From: Mariprofundus sp.
Lineage (GTDB): Bacteria; Pseudomonadota; Zetaproteobacteria; Mariprofundales; Mariprofundaceae
Direction of reading: 5' to 3'
NCBI GenBank assembly: GCA_021772845.1
Contig: JAJFLF010000135.1
Location: 1 to 5,519, forward strand
Length of the DNA: 5,519 bases
Shown: piece by piece, positions 1 to 5,519 of the stretch
How the letters are laid out: the number at the start of each line of letters is the position of its first letter
How positions within the stretch are numbered: position 1 is the stretch's first letter
Translations under genes and position numbers: made by a program
Notes under the pieces: model-generated
Told to the model about the DNA's origin: nothing
Database searches by the model: none
What the model saw: the letters and a program-made list of their open reading frames with translations, nothing else

Positions 1-1765
1 TCTACCGCTGATGTATATGGATGGCATTATCGGAAAGTTTGTCTATTCGATTCCTGTTGTGGTGGTTGTGTTGCTGGCGTTCTCCTGGTTTGAAGCGATA
101 TTTATTCTGCCCAACCACATCCGTGATGTGGCCAATGCCAACAAGAAAGTCAAAGAGCGAGCATTCTTCACATGGATCAACAACATTTATGGATGGCTTT
201 TAGAAAAGGCTGTAAAGCTACGTTATTTAACCATTTTATTGACCATCGCAGGACTACTCGGTGCGGCAGGCCTGGCCAGCACCATGAAATTCCAGCTTTT
301 TCCACCCGGTGCTGAATCGACCTTTTATCTGCGCGTAAACATGCCTACCGGCACCACGCTTGAAGAGATGCGCGATAATCTGAAACTGCTTGATGTCGAA
401 GTGCGCAAACGCATTGATCCGGCCATTCTGGAAACCACCACCATGGTGGCAGGAGAAAACAGTGCAGATCAACGTGAAACCCTGAAACAGATTGGTGACC
501 GCTTCGGTTTTGAGCGTGTGATCCTTATTCCATTCACAGAACGGACAGTCAGCGCATATGACGTAATGGCGATGATCGAAAAAGATATCCCTGCCCTGTT
601 CCCTGAAATGGATATCAGTTTTGCTATGCAGAAAGGTGGACCACCGGTTGGCCGGGCACTGCAAGTAGAACTGACCGGTGGCGATGAAGCTGCCATGACC
701 CGCGTAGCAGAGCGCCTGATCACAGTGCTAGCAGACATTAAGGGTGTCTATGCCGTTGAGAGTGATCTGGAAGCAGGTGATCCTGAAATACGCATTGTCA
801 TGGATCGTAAACTGGCTGCCTATGCTGGTGTTGATCTGGCGACAGCAGGCACCCATATCAGAGCTGCATTTGATGGTCTGCGTGTATCAACGATCAAACG
901 CGGTAAAAAAGAGATTGATGTGACCATTCGTTATCCCATCAAAGCCCAGCGTGATATCGATACATTGATGAAGCTTGAAATACCCAATAATCGCGGTGGT
1001 CTTGTGCCGCTGTTCCGTATCGCACATCTGGAGCATAAATCAGGCACAAGCAGCATCCGCCACAAAGATGGTCGCCGTGTGATCAATGTATCGGCTGAAG
1101 TAGATCAGAAAAACATCAACTCAAAAGAGGCGAATAACCGGGTATCTGAACTCAAGGATATCTGGCTGGCTGATGATGCGGAGAGGGTCAAAGTAAATCT
1201 GGGTGGTGAAGAAGAGAAGTCACAGGAGTCTGTACGCGGTTTAATTTTCAGTTTCGTATTCGCCCTATTCGGTATCTTTGCCATTCTGGCGGTGCAATTT
1301 AATCGTATCGGTTATCCCATTCTGGTGATGTTGGCGATTCCATTCGGCGTGATCGGCATCATTGTCGGTTTCTTCCTGCATGGTGCGCCTATCTCATTCA
1401 TGTCGATGATGGGATTTGTGGCACTCACAGGCGTGGTGGTGAATGCATCTTTAGTTATGGCTGTGTTTATTCAGCGTCTCATCGCTGATGGAGTACCATG
1501 GCGTGAAGCCATTCTTGAAAGTGGTAAGCGCCGCCTCAGGGCCGTGTTACTGACCGCCATTACCACTGTAGTCGGTCTTCTGCCGACCGCCTATGGTTGG
1601 GGTGGTCATGACCCCTTCGTGGCTCCTATGGCGCTGGCTCTATCGTGGGGATTGATGTTTTCAACGGTAATCACACTATTTTCCGTACCTGCAGCACTTG
1701 GCATTGCGCTGGATATGAAACATGGCATGCAGCGCATGTTCGGAAAAAAAGTGACTCAGAACTGA
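1..1765 (+). CDS. RND-family efflux transporter permease subunit (AcrB/HAE1-like), C-terminal part, 5' end outside window
   Basis: This is the C-terminal part of an inner-membrane RND pump, which uses the proton gradient to expel compounds with a periplasmic adaptor and an outer-membrane channel. Reading is open from base 2 (Leu-Pro-Leu, then Met at 11), so the Met at 11 is internal; about 450 residues should lie upstream. Numbering from that Met, the order is a TM6-like helix (11-34, ending ILPNHI), a cytoplasmic linker, TM7 (71-90), a large periplasmic porter/docking domain (about 91-408, with the family-typical GGPPVGRALQVELTG) and TM8-TM12 (411-567). TM10 carries GVVVNAS and TM11 carries RRLRAVLLT. 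By alignment from memory, Arg508 and Thr515 match the AcrB relay residues R971 and T978, while Asn478 replaces K940. The TM4 aspartates fall outside the window. Adaptor and channel genes are not seen, and no drug or metal substrate can be assigned. Confidence 0.93.
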   Translation, partial: LPLMYMDGIIGKFVYSIPVVVVVLLAFSWFEAIFILPNHIRDVANANKKVKERAFFTWINNIYGWLLEKAVKLRYLTILLTIAGLLGAAGLASTMKFQLFPPGAESTFYLRVNMPTGTTLEEMRDNLKLLDVEVRKRIDPAILETTTMVAGENSADQRETLKQIGDRFGFERVILIPFTERTVSAYDVMAMIEKDIPALFPEMDISFAMQKGGPPVGRALQVELTGGDEAAMTRVAERLITVLADIKGVYAVESDLEAGDPEIRIVMDRKLAAYAGVDLATAGTHIRAAFDGLRVSTIKRGKKEIDVTIRYPIKAQRDIDTLMKLEIPNNRGGLVPLFRIAHLEHKSGTSSIRHKDGRRVINVSAEVDQKNINSKEANNRVSELKDIWLADDAERVKVNLGGEEEKSQESVRGLIFSFVFALFGIFAILAVQFNRIGYPILVMLAIPFGVIGIIVGFFLHGAPISFMSMMGFVALTGVVVNASLVMAVFIQRLIADGVPWREAILESGKRRLRAVLLTAITTVVGLLPTAYGWGGHDPFVAPMALALSWGLMFSTVITLFSVPAALGIALDMKHGMQRMFGKKVTQN

Positions 1766-1778
1766 GCTTGCTTATAAT
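1751..1778 (+). promoter_or_regulatory. Candidate sigma-70 promoter for the glycosyltransferase pair
   Basis: A perfect TATAAT hexamer lies at 1773-1778. A weak -35 candidate GTGACT (4 of 6 to TTGACA) lies at 1751-1756 with a 16-bp spacer. Transcription would start near 1784-1786, about 65 bases ahead of the glycosyltransferase start. The -35 hexamer sits in the last codons of the RND gene. The -10 match is seen directly; promoter activity is inferred, and the weak -35 suggests that an activator may be needed. Confidence 0.45.
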
Positions 1779-1803
1779 TGATCAGATTGACCGATCTGAT
1801 CAA
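1778..1803. repeat. Perfect 10-bp inverted repeat overlapping the candidate -10 and start site (possible operator or hairpin)
   Basis: TTGATCAGAT (1778-1787) and ATCTGATCAA (1794-1803) are exact reverse complements around a 6-base spacer, TGACCG. In RNA a further U-G pair would leave a GACC tetraloop. The left arm shares the last base of the TATAAT box and covers the expected start site, the usual place for a repressor operator. The stem is AT-rich and has no T-run after it, so it does not look like a normal intrinsic terminator for the RND gene. It contains GATC at 1780, 1793 and 1798. Confidence 0.55.
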
Positions 1804-1814
1804 GCAATTAGATT

Positions 1815-1830
1815 AGATTGATCCGATCAA
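1815..1830. repeat. Second GATC palindrome and degenerate direct copy of the upstream element
   Basis: TTGATC (1818-1823) and GATCAA (1825-1830) form a 6-1-6 palindrome. The stretch AGATTGATCCGATC (1815-1828) repeats AGATTGACCGATC (1784-1796) with one inserted base. The copies start 31 bp apart, close to three helical turns, so proteins bound at both would lie on the same DNA face. It lies in the presumed 5' untranslated region, 21 bases ahead of the glycosyltransferase start codon. The repeat is seen directly; a regulatory role is inferred. Confidence 0.4.
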
Positions 1831-1833
1831 ACT

Positions 1834-1838
1834 GAGGT
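1834..1838 (+). promoter_or_regulatory. Likely ribosome binding site for the family 2 glycosyltransferase
   Basis: GAGGT matches the anti-Shine-Dalgarno core but sits 13 bases from the ATG at 1852, longer than the usual 5-9. No better site lies closer. The start is supported mainly by protein content: the conserved beta strand SVYIIAYNEE begins at residue 3, so a later start would cut the nucleotide-binding fold. Confidence 0.45.
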
Positions 1839-1851
1839 AAATAACCAGACC

Positions 1852-2622
1852 ATGTTATCCGTGTACATCATCGCTTATAACGAAGAAGAGAAAATCGCTG
1901 ATGCAGTCAAAAGTGTCTTATGGGCTGATGAAGTGATCGTTGTCGATTCGCATAGTCAGGATCGCACTGCCACGATTGCTGAGTCATTGGGCGCTCGCAT
2001 TGTGCAAGTTGATTTCGAAGGTTTTGGTAAACTGCGCAACGATGCCATCGGTGCATGCACACACGACTGGGTATTCAGCCTGGATTCGGATGAACGCTGC
2101 ACACCAGAAGCGGCTGTTGAGATCCGTGAGATCATCAGCAGGCCTAATGCGGCTGATGCCTGGTATACCCCGCGCCGCAACTGGTTTATGGGCCGCTGGA
2201 TCAAACATTGCGGCTGGTATCCCGATTATCGTCAACCGCAGCTGTTTAAAAAAAATGCGCTGGTATTTAACAATAACGACGAAGTGCATGAAGGTTTTGA
2301 AATCCACGGCAGCATTGATCATATGCAACAGGCTATATGGCAGTTTCCGTTCAAAGACCTCAGTCAGATTCAGGATAAGGGCATGCGCTATTCCACGCTT
2401 GGCGCGCTCAAACTCGAACGCAACAATAGCTCAGCAGGCATGGGCAAAGCCCTGTCCCGTGGACTGTGGGCATTTTTCCGCATCTATATTTTAAAGCTCG
2501 GCATACTCGATGGCTGGGCAGGTTTCGTGATCGCCTTTGGTAACCTGGAAGGTACCTTCTACCGCTACGCCAAACTGACCGAACGCAAAAAAGGCTGGCA
2601 CAAGCCACCTACGTTGCCATGA
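1852..2622 (+). CDS. Family 2 glycosyltransferase, WaaE/KdtX-like (LPS core type)
   Basis: This 256-residue protein is a GT-A fold, inverting glycosyltransferase that should move a sugar from a nucleotide donor onto LPS core or a similar glycan at the cytoplasmic face of the inner membrane. Visible motifs are the N-terminal strand with AYNEEEKI (8-15), VVDSHSQDRT with Asp32 for nucleotide binding, and the metal-binding D-x-D as LDSDER (77-82). After these come HCGWYPDYRQPQLF (119-132) and DEVHE (143-147), a block typical of the WaaE/KdtX group of core glucosyltransferases. The C-terminal segment (about 205-235, RIYILKLGILDGWAGFVIAF) is hydrophobic and typical of this group, and probably lies on the membrane. 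Length is normal for the family. The stop overlaps the next gene by ATGA. The exact donor and acceptor cannot be read from the sequence; another surface polysaccharide is possible. Confidence 0.88.
   Translation: MLSVYIIAYNEEEKIADAVKSVLWADEVIVVDSHSQDRTATIAESLGARIVQVDFEGFGKLRNDAIGACTHDWVFSLDSDERCTPEAAVEIREIISRPNAADAWYTPRRNWFMGRWIKHCGWYPDYRQPQLFKKNALVFNNNDEVHEGFEIHGSIDHMQQAIWQFPFKDLSQIQDKGMRYSTLGALKLERNNSSAGMGKALSRGLWAFFRIYILKLGILDGWAGFVIAFGNLEGTFYRYAKLTERKKGWHKPPTLP
2248..2255 (+). repeat. Run of eight A within the family 2 glycosyltransferase gene
   Basis: The codons TTT AAA AAA AAT (Phe-Lys-Lys-Asn, after the QPQLF block) make an A8 tract. A shift into the -1 frame there meets TAA at 2268-2270 and would cut the protein at about 55% of its length. 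The tract is short for a phase-variable repeat, and the encoded residues fit the family, so chance is the default reading. Confidence 0.6.
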
Positions 2623-3677
2623 GTTCAACACTGAACATCATTCAAATCGTACGCCGTTTTGGCCCGGTTGGTGGCATGGAGCGCTATGTTTGGGAACTTA
2701 GCAGAGAGCTTACTGCTGCGGGTCATCAGGTCACAGTACTGTGTGAAGAGATTTGTGGAGATGATGTTCCTGATGGTATTCAGGTCGTAGCATTTGGCAA
2801 AATAAGAGAAAAACCACGCTGGCTGGCGCATCTCAGATTTTCAAAACGCATCTCAGACTGGGTTGCTGCCCATCCTGATGAAACTCGTATTATTCATAGT
2901 CATGAACGCACGCGAGTGCACCACTTCACCACCTTTCACGGGCCTCCGTTTGCCAAGGTAAAAGAGAAAGCATGGTGGAAACGTATCTCATTGCGCATTA
3001 TGGCTAATCTCTATCTGGAAAAACGTGAGTTTTGTGGCCCACAAGTCAAAGCAGTCATTCCCAATTCAACACTTATTGCCAATGCCTTAGCGCATTATTA
3101 TCCCGATGTGAGCAATCGTCTGGTTCAACCGATCACACCCGGTGTAGTAGCGCATATTCCAGTACGCCCTGATCACCTTGTTGAAGCAGATGCCGGTGTG
3201 ATTGGTTTTGTCGGTAAAGAGTGGAAACGCAAAGGACTGGATATTGCAGTTAAGATTGTCTCTGAGATGCGTCGCATGCGTCCCAATCTAACGTTTATTG
3301 TTGCCGGGCCCAATCCTGATGATATTCGTCATCTGTTTCAGGGCTGGTCTGAAGAGATCTTTCAACTCCTAGGTGAAACCGATAGCACGCATCTCTATGG
3401 GCAGTTCGATCTGTTACTGCATCCGGCCCGTCAGGAGCCATATGGCATGGTAATCGCAGAAGCCAGAGCAGCCGGTGTGCCTGTGCTGGTATCTGATGCA
3501 TGTGGAATCGCAGATGAACTGGATGAGCATGCAACTCTCCCCCTTGATGCGCCTATCACTGATTGGGTTAAGGCTTGCGAACTACGGATCGGTAAAGCAT
3601 CCAAGCCATTCATCAGAGATTGGCAGGCTGTCGCACAGGATCAAATCACCTGTTACCGACAACACTCAACCGGTTAG
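2619..3677 (+). CDS. Family 4 glycosyltransferase (GT-B fold, WaaG-like)
   Basis: This 352-residue protein is a retaining glycosyltransferase with two Rossmann-like domains, likely cytoplasmic or attached to the inner membrane and acting on LPS core or another surface glycan. The N-terminal domain carries the glycine loop FGPVGGMERY (14-23) for acceptor and donor contacts, and HSHERT (93-98). A linker has the familiar NSTLIANAL stretch (149-157). The C-terminal domain starts with GFVGKEWKRKGLDIA (196-210), the donor-phosphate-binding loop, and holds the E-x7-E signature, EPYGMVIAE (Glu273 and Glu281), followed by GVPVLVSDACGIADEL. The usual NGVD after the linker reads TPGVV (173-177), a small departure. 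The ATG overlaps the stop of the preceding gene and has no clear binding site of its own, so it is probably translated by coupling. Sugar specificity is unknown; WaaG is the nearest named family I recognise. Confidence 0.88.
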   Translation: MSSTLNIIQIVRRFGPVGGMERYVWELSRELTAAGHQVTVLCEEICGDDVPDGIQVVAFGKIREKPRWLAHLRFSKRISDWVAAHPDETRIIHSHERTRVHHFTTFHGPPFAKVKEKAWWKRISLRIMANLYLEKREFCGPQVKAVIPNSTLIANALAHYYPDVSNRLVQPITPGVVAHIPVRPDHLVEADAGVIGFVGKEWKRKGLDIAVKIVSEMRRMRPNLTFIVAGPNPDDIRHLFQGWSEEIFQLLGETDSTHLYGQFDLLLHPARQEPYGMVIAEARAAGVPVLVSDACGIADELDEHATLPLDAPITDWVKACELRIGKASKPFIRDWQAVAQDQITCYRQHSTG

Positions 3678-3681
3678 AGCA

Positions 3682-4851
3682 CTACTCCGCCTTTCCTATG
3701 CGTCGTGCCAGTCTATGTATAATCCATTGATACAATATGCTTACCGCACCAGCAACATGTGAGAAGAACACGGGCAATCGATCTGCTTCTGCACGTTTCC
3801 ATAAATAAAGGCCGTAAAGCAATAACACACTCTGCTCCAGCCACATGCTCCAGCCGGGGAACACACCCTGATTAACCTGTCGATGAAACATAAGTTGTAG
3901 ATTATAAATAATCACCAGCAGGGCAATGCCCGCAATCATGGAGCTAGCCTTGCCAGAACGCTTTTGTGTTATTGAGAGTGGCAAGGCAAAAAAGAACAGT
4001 ATTAATACTGTAGTCGGTAATAACAGGCGACGATTCCACTCCGCCAGTGCACCGGGTGCATCTTGCTGCATTGCTTGCCACAACTCCCCAGGAGTCATCA
4101 TGGTAACATGGTCGCTCGATTTTCGTTCTTGCCACTTTCCATCTGAAACAGGAATCGCGACCTGATAACTTTCAAAGGCCAACATACGCTGATCTGCCCC
4201 CTGCCCTTCGAGACGAACACCATGATTCATATGAAGCTCAAGATTATTACCGCTTATTGCATTACCGGTCATGTCAAAACGGGCTGATTGTGCTGAATAG
4301 ATAACCGATAGACCATCACGATGATCTTCCATAATCACACCGTGATAAACACCTTGATCGTCTTCACCATCAACATAGACCGTCACGCCATCAAAGCCCT
4401 GGGTAAAACGTTGAGGTGAAAATGTAATTACGCCTTTAAGGGCATAAATTTTGGTAAGAATATTATTAAAACCCAGCTGCCCTTCGGGCAACAGTACCAT
4501 CGAGGTATAGCTCAATGATCCCCACAGCAGAAAGACCAATAGAAAAAAACTGCGAAACATACGTGTATACGATAATCCGGCTGCACGTAATGCATCCATT
4601 TCACTGCTCTGCTGCAGACTGGCAATGGTATTCTGCATGGAAAGGAAAAAAGCCATCGGCACTGTCAGCAGTAAAAAATATGGCAAGGTCAGAGTCAACA
4701 ACTCGGCAATGAGAAACCATGCCTGACCGCTATCGGATACCGTACCCAACAATTTAAGTGTGCGCCCCAATAGCAGTACACCAAGCACCAATATCAGGCC
4801 ACCGGCAAAGGGACCCAACCAGAGGCGCAGCATGTAACGATCCAGTGTCAT
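3682..4851 (-). CDS. lptF: LptF/LptG-family LPS export permease, more LptF-like
   Basis: LptF and LptG are the two membrane subunits of the LptB2FG ABC transporter, which pulls LPS out of the inner membrane and passes it to LptC and the periplasmic bridge. The 389-residue protein has the family plan: three N-terminal helices (about 12-35, 44-71, 100-121), a periplasmic beta-jellyroll (about 122-265, including VTVYVDGEDDQGVYHGVIMED), then three helices (276-294, 302-321, 334-351). QQSSEMDALRAAGLS (80-94) is the cytoplasmic coupling region that contacts LptB. RTLKLLGTVSDSG near TM1 favours LptF over LptG, but the paralogue call is less sure than the family. The start is firm: the upstream frame reaches a stop within 11 codons with no other start. 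A further hydrophobic stretch (about 361-380) follows the sixth helix and makes the protein longer than E. coli LptF. No lptG flanks it. It follows uvrA by 65 bp and may be co-transcribed with it. Confidence 0.87.
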   Translation of the reverse strand: MTLDRYMLRLWLGPFAGGLILVLGVLLLGRTLKLLGTVSDSGQAWFLIAELLTLTLPYFLLLTVPMAFFLSMQNTIASLQQSSEMDALRAAGLSYTRMFRSFFLLVFLLWGSLSYTSMVLLPEGQLGFNNILTKIYALKGVITFSPQRFTQGFDGVTVYVDGEDDQGVYHGVIMEDHRDGLSVIYSAQSARFDMTGNAISGNNLELHMNHGVRLEGQGADQRMLAFESYQVAIPVSDGKWQERKSSDHVTMMTPGELWQAMQQDAPGALAEWNRRLLLPTTVLILFFFALPLSITQKRSGKASSMIAGIALLVIIYNLQLMFHRQVNQGVFPGWSMWLEQSVLLLYGLYLWKRAEADRLPVFFSHVAGAVSILYQWIIHRLARRIGKAE

Positions 4852-4916
4852 ATCAGTCGGTAAGCCTTTGAGTTTTGCATGTCAGGTACACTAGCACCAC
4901 CATAGCATGGATAAAA

Positions 4917-5519
4917 TCAAATCACCGCTTTGAGGTAATAGCCGGTATGTGATTCAAGACAGGCAGCCACCTGTTTCGGTGTGCCTGAGACCACAACATC
5001 CCCACCCTTATCACCACCTTCAGGGCCCATATCGACAATCCAGTCGGCGGTTTTAATCACATCCAGATTATGTTCAATGACAATCATAGTATTTCCGCGA
5101 TCAACCAATGCATGCAACACATCGAGCAGTTTGGCCACGTCATGAAAATGCAGGCCTGTAGTTGGTTCATCGAGAATATAGAGCGTATCCCCTGTATCAC
5201 GACGCGCCAGCTCTTTGGATAGCTTGATACGTTGCGCTTCACCACCGGAAAGCGTGGTAGCCGATTGACCAAGTTGAATATAACCAAGGCCTACCTGTTG
5301 TAAGGTGGTCAGACGATTCTTCAACGGTGGAATCGATGCAAAGAACTCCAACGCCTCATCCACTGTCATATGCAATACATCATCAATCGTTTTTCCTTTA
5401 TAACGAATATCGAGCGTTTCACGGTTATAGCGTTTACCCTGACATGATTCGCAGTGCACATAGACATCGGGTAAAAAGTGCATTTCGACCTTGATAATAC
5501 CATCACCCTGACAGGCTTC
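4917..5519 (-). CDS. uvrA: UvrABC excinuclease subunit A (UvrA), C-terminal 200 residues, 5' part outside window
   Basis: UvrA is the cytoplasmic damage-sensing ATPase of nucleotide excision repair; as a dimer it finds lesions and loads UvrB. The fragment is in frame to the window edge and begins EACQGDG, upstream of the Met at 5483, which is therefore internal. Counting from the edge, Cys3, Cys23 and Cys26 are three of the four ligands of the C-terminal zinc finger (C-x2-C-x19-C-x2-C); the first cysteine should be encoded just beyond base 5519. Next come the second ABC domain's signature LSGGEAQ (90-96), the Walker B and D-loop LYILDEPTTGLHF (113-125) and the switch-histidine region IEHNLD (148-153). 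The C-terminal end (SGTPKQVAACLESHTGYYLK) is normal for the family, so the gene appears intact at this end. About 740 residues should lie outside the window. Confidence 0.98.
   Translation of the reverse strand, partial: EACQGDGIIKVEMHFLPDVYVHCESCQGKRYNRETLDIRYKGKTIDDVLHMTVDEALEFFASIPPLKNRLTTLQQVGLGYIQLGQSATTLSGGEAQRIKLSKELARRDTGDTLYILDEPTTGLHFHDVAKLLDVLHALVDRGNTMIVIEHNLDVIKTADWIVDMGPEGGDKGGDVVVSGTPKQVAACLESHTGYYLKAVI

Noticed and set aside
254..664. A 136-codon reading frame on the - strand inside the RND gene
   Set aside because: It lies wholly opposite a well-conserved coding sequence, shows no recognisable motif, and reads as an antisense shadow.
1766..1810. Intrinsic terminator for the RND gene
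   Set aside because: The stem is perfect but AT-rich and is not followed by a T-run, and it overlaps a consensus -10 box, so an operator or leader hairpin fits at least as well.
1984..2328. A 114-codon - strand frame opposite the family 2 glycosyltransferase gene
   Set aside because: It is fully antisense to a clear gene, with no recognisable motif and no visible start context.
1940..2494. A 184-codon + strand frame inside the family 2 glycosyltransferase gene
   Set aside because: It overlaps conserved motifs of the true frame, and its protein is a low-information shadow with no family resemblance.
3475..3762. A 95-codon + strand frame spanning the convergent gene junction
   Set aside because: It runs through the E-x7-E domain of one gene and antisense to the tail of the other; the protein resembles nothing I recognise.
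4852..4916. Promoter or terminator in the uvrA-lptF gap
   Set aside because: On the - strand I find only a CCAT/ATGG 4-bp inverted repeat (4900-4910), with no convincing -35/-10 pair and no hairpin with a T-run; read-through from uvrA is the simpler view.
1..5519. Defence system, mobile element or CRISPR array
   Set aside because: Every long open region is accounted for by conserved envelope or repair genes; no transposase, integrase, terminal repeats or spaced direct repeats are present.

Overview
This window is a chromosomal stretch from a Gram-negative bacterium, probably a proteobacterium. The signs are an inner-membrane RND efflux pump, two glycosyltransferases of the lipopolysaccharide-core type, and a permease of the LPS exporter. 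Base composition looks near 50% GC and even across genes. A gamma- or zetaproteobacterium would fit the UvrA tail, but the class cannot be fixed from sequence reading alone. I see no mobile element, tRNA, rRNA or CRISPR array.

Layout on the + strand: the window opens inside an RND-family efflux permease (C-terminal part, stop at 1765). An 86-bp gap follows (1766-1851). It holds a perfect TATAAT hexamer overlapped by a 26-bp inverted repeat, and a second shorter palindrome one step downstream. Then come a family 2 glycosyltransferase of the WaaE/KdtX type (1852-2622) and a family 4 glycosyltransferase (2619-3677). These two overlap by ATGA and form a two-gene unit, probably for LPS or lipooligosaccharide core assembly.

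Layout on the - strand, read from the right edge leftwards: the C-terminal 200 residues of the excision-repair ATPase UvrA (stop at 4917), a 65-bp gap, then an LptF/LptG-family permease (4851-3682) that ends 4 bp from the end of the family 4 glycosyltransferase. The two transcription units therefore converge almost end to end, with no visible terminator between them.

Three of the five genes deal with LPS: two build the sugar part and one belongs to the machine that exports LPS to the outer membrane. The efflux pump is also an envelope function. UvrA is an unrelated housekeeping neighbour. I find no convincing undescribed system. The most interesting item is the palindromic, GATC-rich promoter region ahead of the glycosyltransferase pair, followed by the permease gene standing without an adjacent partner.
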